A stretch of DNA of 64,000 bases from Morchella semilibera. Lineage: Eukaryota; Ascomycota; Pezizomycetes; Pezizales; Morchellaceae. How positions within the stretch are numbered: the first letter of the stretch is position 1; each line of letters begins with the position of its first letter. The notes under the pieces are model-generated. The model did no database searches, was not told the DNA's origin, and saw only the letters and a list, made by a program, of their open reading frames with translations. Below are positions 22,772 through 34,099 of this stretch, piece after piece. The stretch lies in NCBI GenBank assembly GCA_009192285.1, contig WBVU01000016.1:1127101-1191100 (forward strand). Direction: 5' to 3'. A program made the position numbers and the translations under genes.

Positions 22772-25700
22772 AACAAGTCACCTACTCAGTGCTCCCCATT
22801 CATTTCATTTTAGTTTGTGTATTTGTGCCCAAACTGGGCTGGCGAATTGGTTTTTCAGCGTATAATTAATATTGCAGATCTATCTATCATGAGTGAAAGC
22901 GTGACTCTGGCGCCTTATCATCGGATGGGTCTTCATCCCATCTTTACTTTTTTCATTTTCATTTTCTTTTTCCTGTCCTATATCCCCCATTATTCTTCGC
23001 TTTATCTCTTGCACCCTAATCTCTCTCATTTGCCGTCTTTAAAGTAAATAAGTATGGTTTATCTGGTGAACGGCGTGTGCTATGCTATGTAGCTGATTCT
23101 TTTTGGTTAGTCTCCCTATGTTGCTGTATGTACAATGATTTTATATCGCATTTATTTTTTCATCCGCAGTAAGAAAACCTTTGTAGGCTGGAGTTCTGAA
23201 TAATTAGACTGGAAAGTTACTTAATTTTAAACGTTCAAGTCTATATCTCGCGCTGTAATCCTGTCTTGTGATAAAAGCTGTACTACTGGGGGTGGTGGCC
23301 GAATCAGAATCTGTGATCCAGTGACCATTTCAATTGGATTTTTTCTTCCTTTTTGGTTTAATCCACACCCCTTTCAATTGGACATCCCAGACCCGCGGCC
23401 TGAAGAGTCAGAAGGACTTTCCAGGCCTATGGTTAGTCCCTAGCCGAGCTGTATAGTAGTTCATCGACTAGATAATTAATGTTAGTCTATGCAACCGGAA
23501 ATACAAACGACAGCCAGGGTCGAGATCTTCGGTGACTACTTACATGTACTATAGGCTGGTGCATTTACCCTTTCTTGGCGAAGTAACGATTGACACCACC
23601 GCCCTCGACTAAGCCGTTATACAGCCATGATGATACTAGGGCTCGCACCTGTACTAGATGCATATGAAGTAAAATTTTTTTTAAAAAAAGGCTTTAGCCA
23701 GGAGGGTGAAGATAATTTTGGCGCATAGTAGCCCCTAAACAAGGGCAATCATAGTAGTTGTGGGTTACCACAAATCTCAACTACATGTATATACGAGTAC
23801 AAAGGATATATGTCGGAGAAAACATGTATTATCCCGGGCGAAATCGAGAAGTACTATGAGAGCAAGGGTTTAATCGGACTACCTTTTACGTTAGTACTAC
23901 AAGGTAATTAGCCTTGCAATCTAGTGATTTGAAGGATAGGAGCAGATACTCTGAGGGACTAGAGTTACATAAAAGGGACAGTCTTGGTTTATCTCGAGCA
24001 GCTTTTTATCTAGTGAATAGGGCGCGCGGTCAGACTATCCCTTATACACAATTGAGGGGCCAAAGTCAAAGTCACCTTTCATCCCCTCGGACAACCACTA
24101 GATCAGTTCAAAGGCGTCGGGCGAAACAATTAAGGCGTAGTATATGGAGAGGTTTTGTAAATGGGAACAAATGCAGTGCAAGAAAAGAAAAAGGTGACGA
24201 GATTGACCTTTTAGAGCCCCTTTGTAGAGCTGCAGCCGTGTTGCCTCGTAGCCTGATGGCATCATCGGATGTCACTCGATCGCCAAGGATACGCCCTACA
24301 CGACCTGTGCATGATATGGGCCCCTAGATTCGCCATGATCATTGCAAATGACTCGGGAGTTGATGTCCTCTATGGCCTTTCGTATACCACATTTTTCACT
24401 GTACACCACAGGAATATAGACCCAAGCAACGGCCCAGAACTCTTTTTTATCATTTGATAGGCCGCAATGAAAAGGTGTCTGGAGATTGACAACCATAGGA
24501 CCGGGAACATCGATTCACGAGCCATAGCCATACATGCAGCTAAATACGAGCTATCCAAACCCTTATATGGTGTAGTCGCCCCACATAATTCATGATGTGG
24601 TTACACTATCAGCAATAAGATAAGCATTATACTGGTATCAACACATCCAGGTCTTACTCAGAAAGACATATGCACATCGTGTCTTCTTTACTCTAGGCTA
24701 CACCTACCAGGCCGAAATCCTTGGTGCTGTGCAGGATTTTCGTTAACAAAGTGAATATCTCACGGAAGGGACTGGTGCTTATGCGTCGGCAGTTGTAATA
24801 TTTATGGCGAGAGAAGGCATAGGGGGTGGGTGTGTTGACTTTAGAAGAACCGTTTTTGTATGGGAATTAGAGAAAACCCGCCCTCAAGCTAGGCGCTAGT
24901 GCAATTATGGGAGTAGATCTCCCAATTTCTATAGACTGATCGGTTGCAAATGCCGTTACACACCTACCCTCCATAGCTTCTCGAGCCATATATTTTTTGA
25001 GGATTAAAGAACCTAGCAGTTAACATTGAACGAGAACTATATATACGGATCCGGTATTGATGACGGGATTATCCTCTTTACGTACCTTATAGATGTAGAA
25101 ATGGCGGGATTAGAGTGGTAGAAGAGAGAACAACCGCACCATCAAGCTAGGTAGTTTCTCGTCCTCTATCTTTCATTGTTCATAATTCTCAGTGTGTGCT
25201 CCGGTGCATCATGAATCTATGCTTTCTACGGTGACAAGATAGACCCGAGTGATTAGTGCGATTAGGACACATGTAAGCTCCATGTCCACGTTGTGGGTGT
25301 CACCTTGGTGTATGGGGCGTCCGTTTTAAAAGGGGTAAGTGAAGAAAGGGAGAAGGAGGATAAGGAGCGGTTAGTTTGCAGATTGCCTATCTTCAATGCT
25401 CATGCCTAGCCCTAGAGCGTGTGTATCCGTTGCGTAGCGAGATGCCCTCATGTACGGGGATTGACGGTCAGACGTGTGTAGCTTCAGAAATCAAATCAAG
25501 CCTGAACCCAAGACAACCCAACACTACGTGTAATAAGGGAGTGGGTTCGATCAGCCATATATAGTAGCCATTGGGTGGAGGGTGTGTGTGTGTGTGGGCT
25601 GAGGGGGGGGGGGGAGAGAGGGAGAGAGAGAGAGAGAGAGAGAGATACAGTACGGGTAGGTTCGCTCGTTCGCTCCATACTAAATGGGGTTCCATGATCC

Positions 25701-26706
25701 AGCCAATTATCACCGCCCATGAAGAATTGAGACACGTGCACATGTACATACGACAACGACAAACCACATACATGCTCTCTTCGGGCTCTGGATGACAAAG
25801 AACACAACATCCACCTACTTCATAAGAAAAGTCTTCTCGCTTACCATCATAGGTACATGGTACATGTACATACATGTATCTAAACTACATGTAGGTAGTT
25901 GCATCATAGATCATCACTCGACTCATCTTCGCAAATACTACATGTAACCAGCTACCGTCGATCTCCGCTGTTTGTAAAACAAGCATCACTTGCAGCTCCA
26001 TACGTAGCCGGTAGAAAAACCTGTATCCCAGAGATCGTCGGAAATAAGCGTAACCTGCAGGGTTGGCATCTCTAACGCCGATCACGTATCCCGTTCCTGA
26101 TCCGATATGGGGGGGTTCAGATCAGGTGGAAGGGGGGTAGAGTAGGAAGACCCTAACCCTACATTATACATTGTAGGATATTGTGTTGTTGCATCTGCAC
26201 TTGAGAGGTGGTTAGAAAGGGACTGGGACGCTATATATAAGCCACCACAGGTAGTGGGTGGCTAGTGATGGTTGCCTAAAATACCAAGTCTCTTCCTATC
26301 CCTTTTAAGGCGGTGTAGCAACTGGTAATTATCTACCTACATACGTACAGGACCTGAAGAGGAAGAAAGAATATAGAAGTTGCCCAATAAAATGAAGAGT
26401 GTGCGAGAAAAACAAGTATACAGGTAGTTACTATCTAGGTAAGTAATTATGTCTGCGTGCCACATCAGCCTGGGCTGTAGGTACATTGTCGTGACACTTT
26501 TATCCCGTCCGTAATTCGTCATATACAACGTCTGTAAGGAGGTAGAATAAAAAGTCCTTCAGGGTTAAGGGAAAATAGGATAGAAAAGGGAAGAAAAAAC
26601 AAAAACAAATAACGCCTTATGTAGATAATATCCCAAGAATAGGAGAAAAAGGGTGTGAAAGGAGGGGAAAGGGGGGGGGGGGGAAGGGGTGGGGGGAAGA
26701 AGGAAT
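22772..26706. other. Gene-free spacer of about 3.9 kb
   Basis: No supported gene. The ORF at 23914..24327 is open for 137 codons but basic, without domain features, and has no splice-compatible neighbours. The region carries TACATGTA octamers (near 23541, 23785, three near 25855..25895, 25940) and the simple-sequence block at 25580..25645. An ancient decayed transposon cannot be excluded. Confidence 0.45.
25580..25645. repeat. Compound microsatellite (TG)n - G tract - (GA)n
   Basis: A run of TG repeats (about 25580..25597), a G tract (about 25602..25614) and a GA repeat of about 30 bp follow one another directly. Confidence 0.9.
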
Positions 26707-27672
26707 TCATCCAATCTTCCAAAGCTCCACCCCAATAACCTCAAACTTCTCCCCATCCTCCGATAACGGCTCGTTCCCAAAAGTCATGCAGCTCTGTGAC
26801 ACTCCCTTCTCGAAGATGTCATCAAGCCACAACCCGTACTTGCCGTCACTAAACACACGCCCATATCAGTCGGGACTCGCCGGAAAGGGGGGGGAGATTA
26901 ATTAAAACGGGGATGGGGGGGGGGGGAGAATATTTACCCCCCGCCTACTGATAACGATGTGTTATCGCATAGGATCATATAATCATTGATCCGCTGTACG
27001 GAAAGGCCTTGAACCTAATTCTGTCCGTATTATCCGTGTCGACGTCCCCGACGCCGACGAGCGGGTCGGGAGTATCGACGCCTTCCATAGGAAACATTCG
27101 CCGGTACCGTAGTAGCGTCCCGACGGGTGGAAGGGCTCGTTGACGAAGGCACCAAAGATCTACATATTATATATATATAGCGCTTAGTTAATAAAAAACT
27201 ATACTGTAAATGTGACTACTACCAACCGCCAACAATCACGATCGAACAGCCTAGAAGTAATATAGTAAAAAGGCACCTACCCCGCCAGCAGAATCCTTAA
27301 CTACGAGGACAAAAGCTCCCTTTCATACCTCGGCGGTATAGTGTCGCTAAGCTGACGCCATGCTGCTCAAGCGAGTAGGCCAAAGTCCATGTCTCGTGCA
27401 GCTGCAGTCGCGCCGGCAAGAGTAATCGGATCTCCTCGCGAGGGCAGGGAGAGGAGGCGCGAGTTCGTCGAGGGGGCGTAGCCAGTGATTTGGAGTGGAG
27501 CGAGCGGTGGGGGAGTGAATGACGAGGAGGACGGGGCAAGGGGGAGCGAGGCGGACCGCATCTTCTTTGCGGTGGGAGTTGCTGTATCAGAGGTGAAGCG
27601 GTGGAGAGTCCATGTGAGGGCGGAGGTAATGGTGCCGGGAATACTGGGATAAGAGGCTGATGCGGTGCTCAT
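26707..27672 (-). pseudogene. OXR1-like TLDc-domain gene, multiply frameshifted
   Basis: The protein starts [20 protein letters not shown] at 27672 and contains Oxr1/TLDc family blocks in order: [20 protein letters not shown], then (other frame) [62 protein letters not shown], and the last exon SDGKYGLWLDDIFEKGVSQS ... GVELWKIG with a stop at 26707..26709. Frame breaks between homologous blocks lie at about 27431..27445 (net two bases missing), 27310..27314 (extra T on the coding strand), 27081..27090 and 26986..26992. Splice signals at the remaining introns look usable. TLDc proteins interact with the vacuolar proton pump and support oxidative stress resistance. Several independent indels over under 1 kb make a pseudogene the likely call. 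Confidence 0.75.
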
Positions 27673-29867
27673 GGCTGCTGCAGTGATTGGGGGGGGGGGT
27701 ATGGATATGTATGGTATGGTATGGTGTGGTATGGTATGGTATTAAGAATCAATCGGATTTTTTTTTTCTTTCTTCTCTTTGGATTTGTTTCTTTTGTTCT
27801 GTTGAGGTTTTTTCTGGGGGGGGGCGTGTGTGTGTGTCTCCTTTGATCAGCTACAAGGAAGGTGAACTATGTAGAGGATTGAAAGCTGTGGAATTGAAAA
27901 ACGAAATCGAAATCGAAGGGGTAGGCAATCAAGGGTTCAATGATGCTTGCTGCCTGCTCAGTATGAATGCTACTTAGCTATCCGGGTATTGTATATTGTA
28001 TGTATGATAGTAAGTAATGTAGTATGTAGTGGGTAAGAAGTACATGTACTTACCTAGTGCTGTAGTTATATGTAATGTGTAGAGCAGGTAGATGTATGTA
28101 AGAAGTATGTAGAGCAATTGATTCGATGCTTGCTGCGAGGACACGATATTTCAGTGTCGTGTCTGTCGACAGGCTCCACCTTGCTAATTATATGAATCAC
28201 CTTACAGAAGACATGGATATGGTACCTATTCTATGGTGTGCAGCAGGCAATAGCGGCACTCTACTGAGCATGAGTCTATCTACATATTTTATCTATTTTA
28301 CCTTTAGGAGCGGATCAAGACAGGCGTAGATAAGTCTTACGTACATGCATACATGGAGGTACTTAACGCGGAGCTTTTCTCTCCTCGCCCACACAATTTA
28401 GATCTATGTAGAGCAGAATTCAAACCAGTAATATTTATGCCTTCTAGGCGTTTCCTTTGCCTAATAAGCGTTTAGAGTACATACATAGAGCACTTACATA
28501 CTAACATGGCAGGAGCATGTGCAGGCAGATCAGGCTGGCTCAAGCATATGTCATTTACACGAGAGTCTGGAGTGGTAGTGATGCCTTTTTTTTCTTTTTC
28601 TTTTTTCTTTTTTCTTTTTTTAACCAATTGTGCAATTAATAATAGATAATCTCTGTAAGAGGGTATCACGGGCTCAATTCTTACTTGCTCATAGCAGGAG
28701 GTTTGTTTACCGCCATACCTTCGGCAATTGGGCGTAGAGTGGCGACACACGGACCGGTAGAAAGAAACCAATAACCATTTGGGTCGGATCTGAGCTCCAC
28801 GGGAGGGAGGGGGGGAGGGAATGGAGCTATGTAGGGTTACAGAAAGTAAGTCGGTGGGGTGTCATTCGAAACCCGACCCAGTGCAATGGAGAGAGGAGAG
28901 GTTTCAAGCGATTGGTCCATTGGGAAAGAAGAAGAAAAACAGTATTTTTGGTGGCCGGCCCGTATTATTTATGAGGTACCAGTAATATGCTGAGGCTGTG
29001 TAATATGCAGCCTGGCGCTTCCCCCTCCCCAGCAGGCTCGAATGAGTGAGATCTTAATCAGGAATTGGACAGGCTTACGGGTCCGCGGGAAGAGAGCGTT
29101 ATCTCCATAGGCGTTTTTTTTTCTTTTCTTATTTCTTTTCGTCCTTTTATACTCACTTTCTGTTAATGGGTGGGTGCGATGGCCCCAGCTGGATGGATAC
29201 GGGGGGTCATGGCTGTTGCTGTGGTTGTATTTATTTATTTATTGAAACAGCCATCCCCCCCCCCCAACGTCGCCCAGCTGCGAAACATTCCGGGAAAGTG
29301 GTCTTGCTAGCGGCTTTTCCTTATGGGACGTTTGCAACGAATTGAAAACTTCATGTAGATATCTCTTTCGTCGTGCTCTTCTTTTAGTTCTTCCTCCTTC
29401 TTAATACTTTGACTCGATTCACTCATTTGTTCGTTCCCTGACGTCCCCGAGTCAAGTTGTTGTCCTGGTGCTAACTGCAACGGTAGTGTTAGATTCATAC
29501 TTACCTCATCTCATCTCGTACCCCCTCCACCCCCAAATCTTTTCTACCATCACCAGCACCACAGTAACAACCCCCCCCCCCCATCCCTCCAATCTTCTCT
29601 CCCGTTGCAACAACATTAAACCCCCCCCTCCTTTCATTCTTTCCAGCCCTCTCCTCTCCCCTCACTCACTCCCGGTCGCTATTGCCCTCTCACCGCAATT
29701 TTTTCGTTCACAACATCCCATGGGCAGTGGGCTATAATCCATACAGAAACGAGAGAGCGAGAGCGAGATAGAGTCCCTGGCACGAGAGTTGCACGGCTTT
29801 GCTTCTCCTGCGGGTGTCACTACTACTCCCCCCTCACACTCCCATAGCATTTCTACACCCACCTCCA
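27673..29867. other. Spacer between oxr1 pseudogene and syf1
   Basis: No gene seen in 2.2 kb. It includes a GGTAT/GGTGT microsatellite next to the oxr1 start (27706..27742), TACATGTA near 28040, a TTTTCTTTT-rich stretch at 28590..28620, and C tracts at about 29255 and 29572. Confidence 0.5.
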
Positions 29868-32529
29868 ATGCCCGGAGAGCTCCTCATATCATCCGCGCCA
29901 ATGGAGGTTGATTCTGCATCCAACAGCACCAGCACGCTCACGATCCAAAAGAAGCTTGCCGGAAATGTCGCGAAGAACACCATCGATCTGTACCTGATCT
30001 CCGATGAGGACGCACACTACGAGCAGGAGATCCTGCGGGATCCCTACTCCTCGCTGAAGCCATGGATGAGGTACATCGAACATAAGATGAAGACAGGAAC
30101 CATTCAAGAGCAAGTTTTCGTCTTTGAGAGGGCTTGCAAAACGCTCCCGAGGTCGTATAAACTATGGAAGATGGTGTGTTTTGCTTTGTTTCTCGAAATT
30201 TCTTTCGCAACCGTTTTGCTGACGCGTCTTGGCGTAGTATCTTGATCTTAGAGTTAAGCACGTTTCGCCCCTTAACCCGGCTAGGTATAGGGAAGAGTAT
30301 GAGAAGGTCAACGATTGCTATGAGCGCTCACTTATCCTTCTCAACAAGATGCCCCGCATCTGGACCGATTACCTCGCTTTCTTACTCAAGCAGTGCCATG
30401 TTACAAAAACCAGACGTACCTTCGATCGTGCCCTACGTGCCCTGCCTCTAACCCAACACAACCGTATTTGGGCTCTCTACATCCCATTCGCTAACTCGGC
30501 CTCCGGGGAAACCGCCATCAGGATATGGAAGCGTTATATGCAAGTACACCCGGAGGAAGCTGAAGAATTCATCGAATTGTTGGTCGAGATGGAGCGATAT
30601 GAGGAGGCGGCACAGAAGTGGATCCAGGTGCTAGACAACCCAAACTTCCGCAGCAAGCAGGGAAAGAGTCATTTCCAGATGTGGAGTGAGCTGTGTGATC
30701 TCCTCGTCGACAACGCAAGGGAGATCAAGAATATCGACGTGGAAAAGATTGTTCGGAGCGGGATTGGAAAGTTTAGCGACCAGCGGGGGAAATTGTGGAC
30801 GTCGCTGGGAACTTACTGGATCTCAAAGGGCGACTTTGAAGCTGCTAGAGATGCATTTGAGGAGGGTGTTACTACCGTCATGACTGTGCGTGACTTTACG
30901 CAGATTTTCGACTCGTACACCGAGTTTGAGGAGTCCGTTATTGGGACCTTAATGGAGGCTGCCGCTGAGCGGCAGATGAAGGGGAAGGTTGATGAGGATG
31001 CGGATTTCGATCTTGATATCCGTATGATGCGGTTTGAGCAGCTAATGGACCGACGACCGTTCTTGGTTAATGATGTGTTGCTAAGACAGAACCCCAACAA
31101 CGTTATCGAGTGGGAGAAACGGGTTGCGCTTTGGGGTGATAACAAGACACAGATTGTGCAAACATACACCGACGCCGTGGCAGCCGTCAACCCGAAAAAG
31201 GCGGTGGGACAATTCCACTCGCTCTGGGCTGGATACGCCAAATTTTATGAGAAGCACGGGGATATAAGGCAGGCACGGATGATAATGGAGAAGGCTGTTC
31301 GGGTCCCGTTCAAGTCGGTACAGGAACTTGCAGAAATGTGGGTGGAGTGGGCTGAATTAGAGCTCCGTAATGATAATTTCGATGAGGCAGTCAAGATTAT
31401 GGCTAAGGCAACCCAGGCACCGAAGAGGAGCACAGTCGATTATTTCGACGAGACTTTGACTCCTCAGCAGCGAGTACACAAGAGCTGGAAGCTGTGGAGT
31501 TTCTACGTCGACCTTGTGGAGAGTGTTAGCTCACTAGAGGAGACGAAGAAGGTCTATGAGAGGATTTTTGAGCTTAGGATTGCGACACCGCAAACTGTTG
31601 TGAATTATGCTAATCTTCTTGAGGAGAACAAGTACTTTGAGGAGAGTTTCAAGGTAAGAACTCTCATTTGTCAAATATTGATTAAATAGACTCATGCTGA
31701 ACTTTACAAGGTTTACGAACGAGGATTGGACCTTTTCTCATACCCAGTTGCGTTCGAGCTATGGAACTTGTATCTTACCAAGGCCGTCAACCGTCAAATC
31801 GATATTGAGCGACTTCGCGACCTCTTCGAACAAGCCGTTGAGGGTGTTCCACCCAAATTTGCCAAAGTCCTTTATCTCATGTATGGGAACCTCGAGGAAG
31901 AGCGCGGTCTGGCCCGTCACGCCATGCGGATTTACGAACGCGCCACCCGCGCTGTCGCTGACGAAGATCGATTTGAGATGTTTGACTTTTATATTACTAA
32001 GTCTGCTTCTAACTTTGGTCTGACCTCCACGCGCCCCATCTACGAACGTGCCATCGAAGCCCTTCCGGACAAAGAAGCCAAGGAGATGTGTCTCAAATTT
32101 GCCGAGATGGAGCGCCGCCTTGGCGAGATTGACCGTGCCAGAGCCATTTACGGCCACGCATCCCAGTTCTGTGATCCCCGTATTAGCCCAGAGTTCTGGA
32201 GCAAGTGGGAGAGCTTTGAGATTCAACATGGTAATGAGGATACGTTCAAGGAAATGCTCAGAATCAAAAGAAGTGTCCAGGCACAGTATAATACCGACGT
32301 TAACTTCATTGCATCCCAGGCCTTGGCAAGAGGGCAGCAGAAGGGTGCGCAGGATGAGGATGACGAAGACGATGAGAAAACTGATGCCATGGCTGCACTT
32401 GAGAGGGAGGCGAGAGCCCCACAAGGCTTCGTTGCTGCAAAGGAGGGCAATATTGTGCCAAGTGCTCCCAAGAATGCTCCAAAGGTTGACAGCAACCCGG
32501 ATGCTATTGATCTAGATATGGAAGGCTAG
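29868..32529 (+). CDS. syf1: Pre-mRNA-splicing factor Syf1 (XAB2)
   Basis: Three exons: 29868..30173, 30238..31653 and 31711..32529; 2541 nt, 846 residues. The start MPGELLISSAPMEVD is chosen over an open-frame ATG at 29799, which would add a leader-like extension of hydrophobic and proline-rich residues not expected for a nuclear protein; the ATG at 29901 (MEVD) is another option. The protein is built from HAT/TPR helical repeats, e.g. YEQEILRDPYSSLKPWMRYI, RIWTDYLAFLLKQCHVTKTR, RIWKRYMQVHPEEAEEFIEL, YERGLDLFSYPVAFELWNLY and KFAEMERRLGEIDRARAIYG, with an acidic patch (DEDDEDDEK) near the C-terminus. Syf1 is a scaffold of the Prp19-associated complex of the activated spliceosome and also takes part in transcription-coupled repair. 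Length and repeat content are normal for the family. Confidence 0.96.
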
Positions 32530-33604
32530 GTTAGACTAGACATCACGTGGAAGATTATCATAAGACTTTTTATATACCTAGTCTAGTCGTATTTTGCTTT
32601 TGGCGTAGTGGTTGGTTGGCGGAAGGAGGGGGGCGGGGGGGCACAGTCTGTCATTGTTCGTTCGTTCGTATCTTTGTAAACTGTGATTATTGTATTCTGT
32701 CTGTGCGGTTGGTCTTCTTTTGTTTCCTAGTCTATTAGGGCGGGTCTGCGAGGCGTTTTTATTTTTTTATCTTTTTCCATTTTCAGCATTTCTTTTTCTT
32801 ACTATTATTACTGCTACTACTGCGACTATGAAACTCTCCTCGAACGGATGCGCGCGCGCCTCTTGAAATCGATGGCATCGCGACACTATACCCACGCTCT
32901 CTATCCACGTACACTCGTACACTCATTCACTCATTCACTCTCATTATTCACCTCTCATTGACTCTCACTCTCATTCGGTCTAAAATCTCATATACCTGCT
33001 TTTATTTCCTTTTTTTTTTTTGGGTTCAGTAACTGTTAGTACTGTAAATAAACTAGCCAGCCTAGTTATAGTCCGCAAAGGCTCCACCCTGATCTGTCCC
33101 TTGTAGTATTGGTATTGGTATTGGTGGTGGTGGTGGTGGTGGTAGTAGTACTGTAGCCGTTGATCATTTATTCCTTGCCGTTTTATATAGAGAAGATAGA
33201 GGAATTTAGATAGGGCAGGGTTTTCTTTTTTCTTTTTACCTTTTACGGAGGGGGGGGGGGGGGACAGGTTATTTAGGGTTTGGTGGTGGTGTAACAAGTT
33301 AAGTATCTAATAAGTTACAATACTCAGTCATGTGCACGTTGAAGGTTCCGAGAAGTGTGCTACTTCGGAACGCTTGGGAAGATGTGGAAGTGACTTATAT
33401 CGACGGGGAGGGGAGGGGATGGAACAGAATATCTGTCCTCCTCTTTATTCTCCCAAGCCGGCGTTTTTTTACCAATATCTACCTACATATCTACTTTTAA
33501 GTACATACTCACCTTATCTCTAAGACCTGCTCATATAGCATCTACAAACTGTTAATTCATATTCCTAAAAGGGGGGGGGAAGGAACAAATAATAATAGTT
33601 ACCC
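32530..33604. other. 3' flank of syf1 and spacer
   Basis: No gene seen. It contains T-rich tracts, a (TGG)n/(TATTGG)n microsatellite near 33106..33145, a CACTCATT repeat near 32918..32950, and a G tract at about 33249..33262. Confidence 0.5.
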
Positions 33605-34099
33605 ATGTTCTACGCCCTTTTCACGCTTATACTCACCATTCCCCTTAAGCTCACCTCTGCCCACCCGCACACACTCCCCACTCCCTCCTGCCCACCGACG
33701 CCCCCTTCTCCACTCGGCGCCAAATGGCACAACCGAAACACCTGCTACTACCCCAGTAAATACCTCCCGACCTCCTTCACCTGCGAGACATCGTCTGCCT
33801 CTCCGCGCACATCCGATGTCCTCACGGCCATTGACGACCTGCTCGCACGTAAAGGCGAGTTCTGGTGCGAGCAGGAGAACCCCGGAGGGAGTAAGTGCAC
33901 GGAGGTTGTGAGCGGGATTGCGATCTGCGGGCCGCTGGGGAGTAGGATGCTGTGCAGGACGCTGGCGGGGGTGGTGGAGCAGCTGGTGGACTGGTGTGAT
34001 GGCGGAGAGGTGGGGAGGGTGGGAGGAGTGGTGGGGGTTGGGGCGGAGGAGGTCGCGGGAGTGGTGAGGGTTATGGGGAGAAAGGTTGTTGTTTATTAG
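33605..34099 (+). CDS. Small secreted cysteine-rich protein, unknown function
   Basis: Single-exon ORF of 164 codons. The N-terminus MFYALFTLILTIPLKLTSA is a typical signal peptide (short polar start, hydrophobic core, SA at the likely cleavage site). The mature part has eight cysteines (PSC, TCYY, TCET, WCEQ, KCTE, ICGP, LCRT, WCDG), as expected of a disulfide-stabilised extracellular protein, followed by a Gly/Val-rich cysteine-free tail. I do not recognise the family; cysteine spacing was compared loosely with known secreted killer and effector families without a convincing match. Codon use is G/C-rich like nearby genes. It is flanked by long gene-poor spacers, a setting common for fast-evolving secreted proteins. 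It could be an effector-like or cell-surface protein; expression is unproven. Confidence 0.6.
   Translation: MFYALFTLILTIPLKLTSAHPHTLPTPSCPPTPPSPLGAKWHNRNTCYYPSKYLPTSFTCETSSASPRTSDVLTAIDDLLARKGEFWCEQENPGGSKCTEVVSGIAICGPLGSRMLCRTLAGVVEQLVDWCDGGEVGRVGGVVGVGAEEVAGVVRVMGRKVVVY

Noticed and set aside
23914-24327. 137-codon plus-strand ORF
   Set aside because: Basic and low in recognisable structure, no homologous motif, no splice-compatible neighbours; I could not support a gene or a transposase remnant.
11665-27672. RIP mutation as the cause of gene decay
   Set aside because: The breaks are small insertions and deletions and the remaining codons are not TA-enriched, unlike RIP.
33605-34099. Assignment of the secreted protein to a known killer-type or necrosis-inducing family
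   Set aside because: Cysteine number is similar but spacing and flanking residues do not fit well enough; left as unknown.
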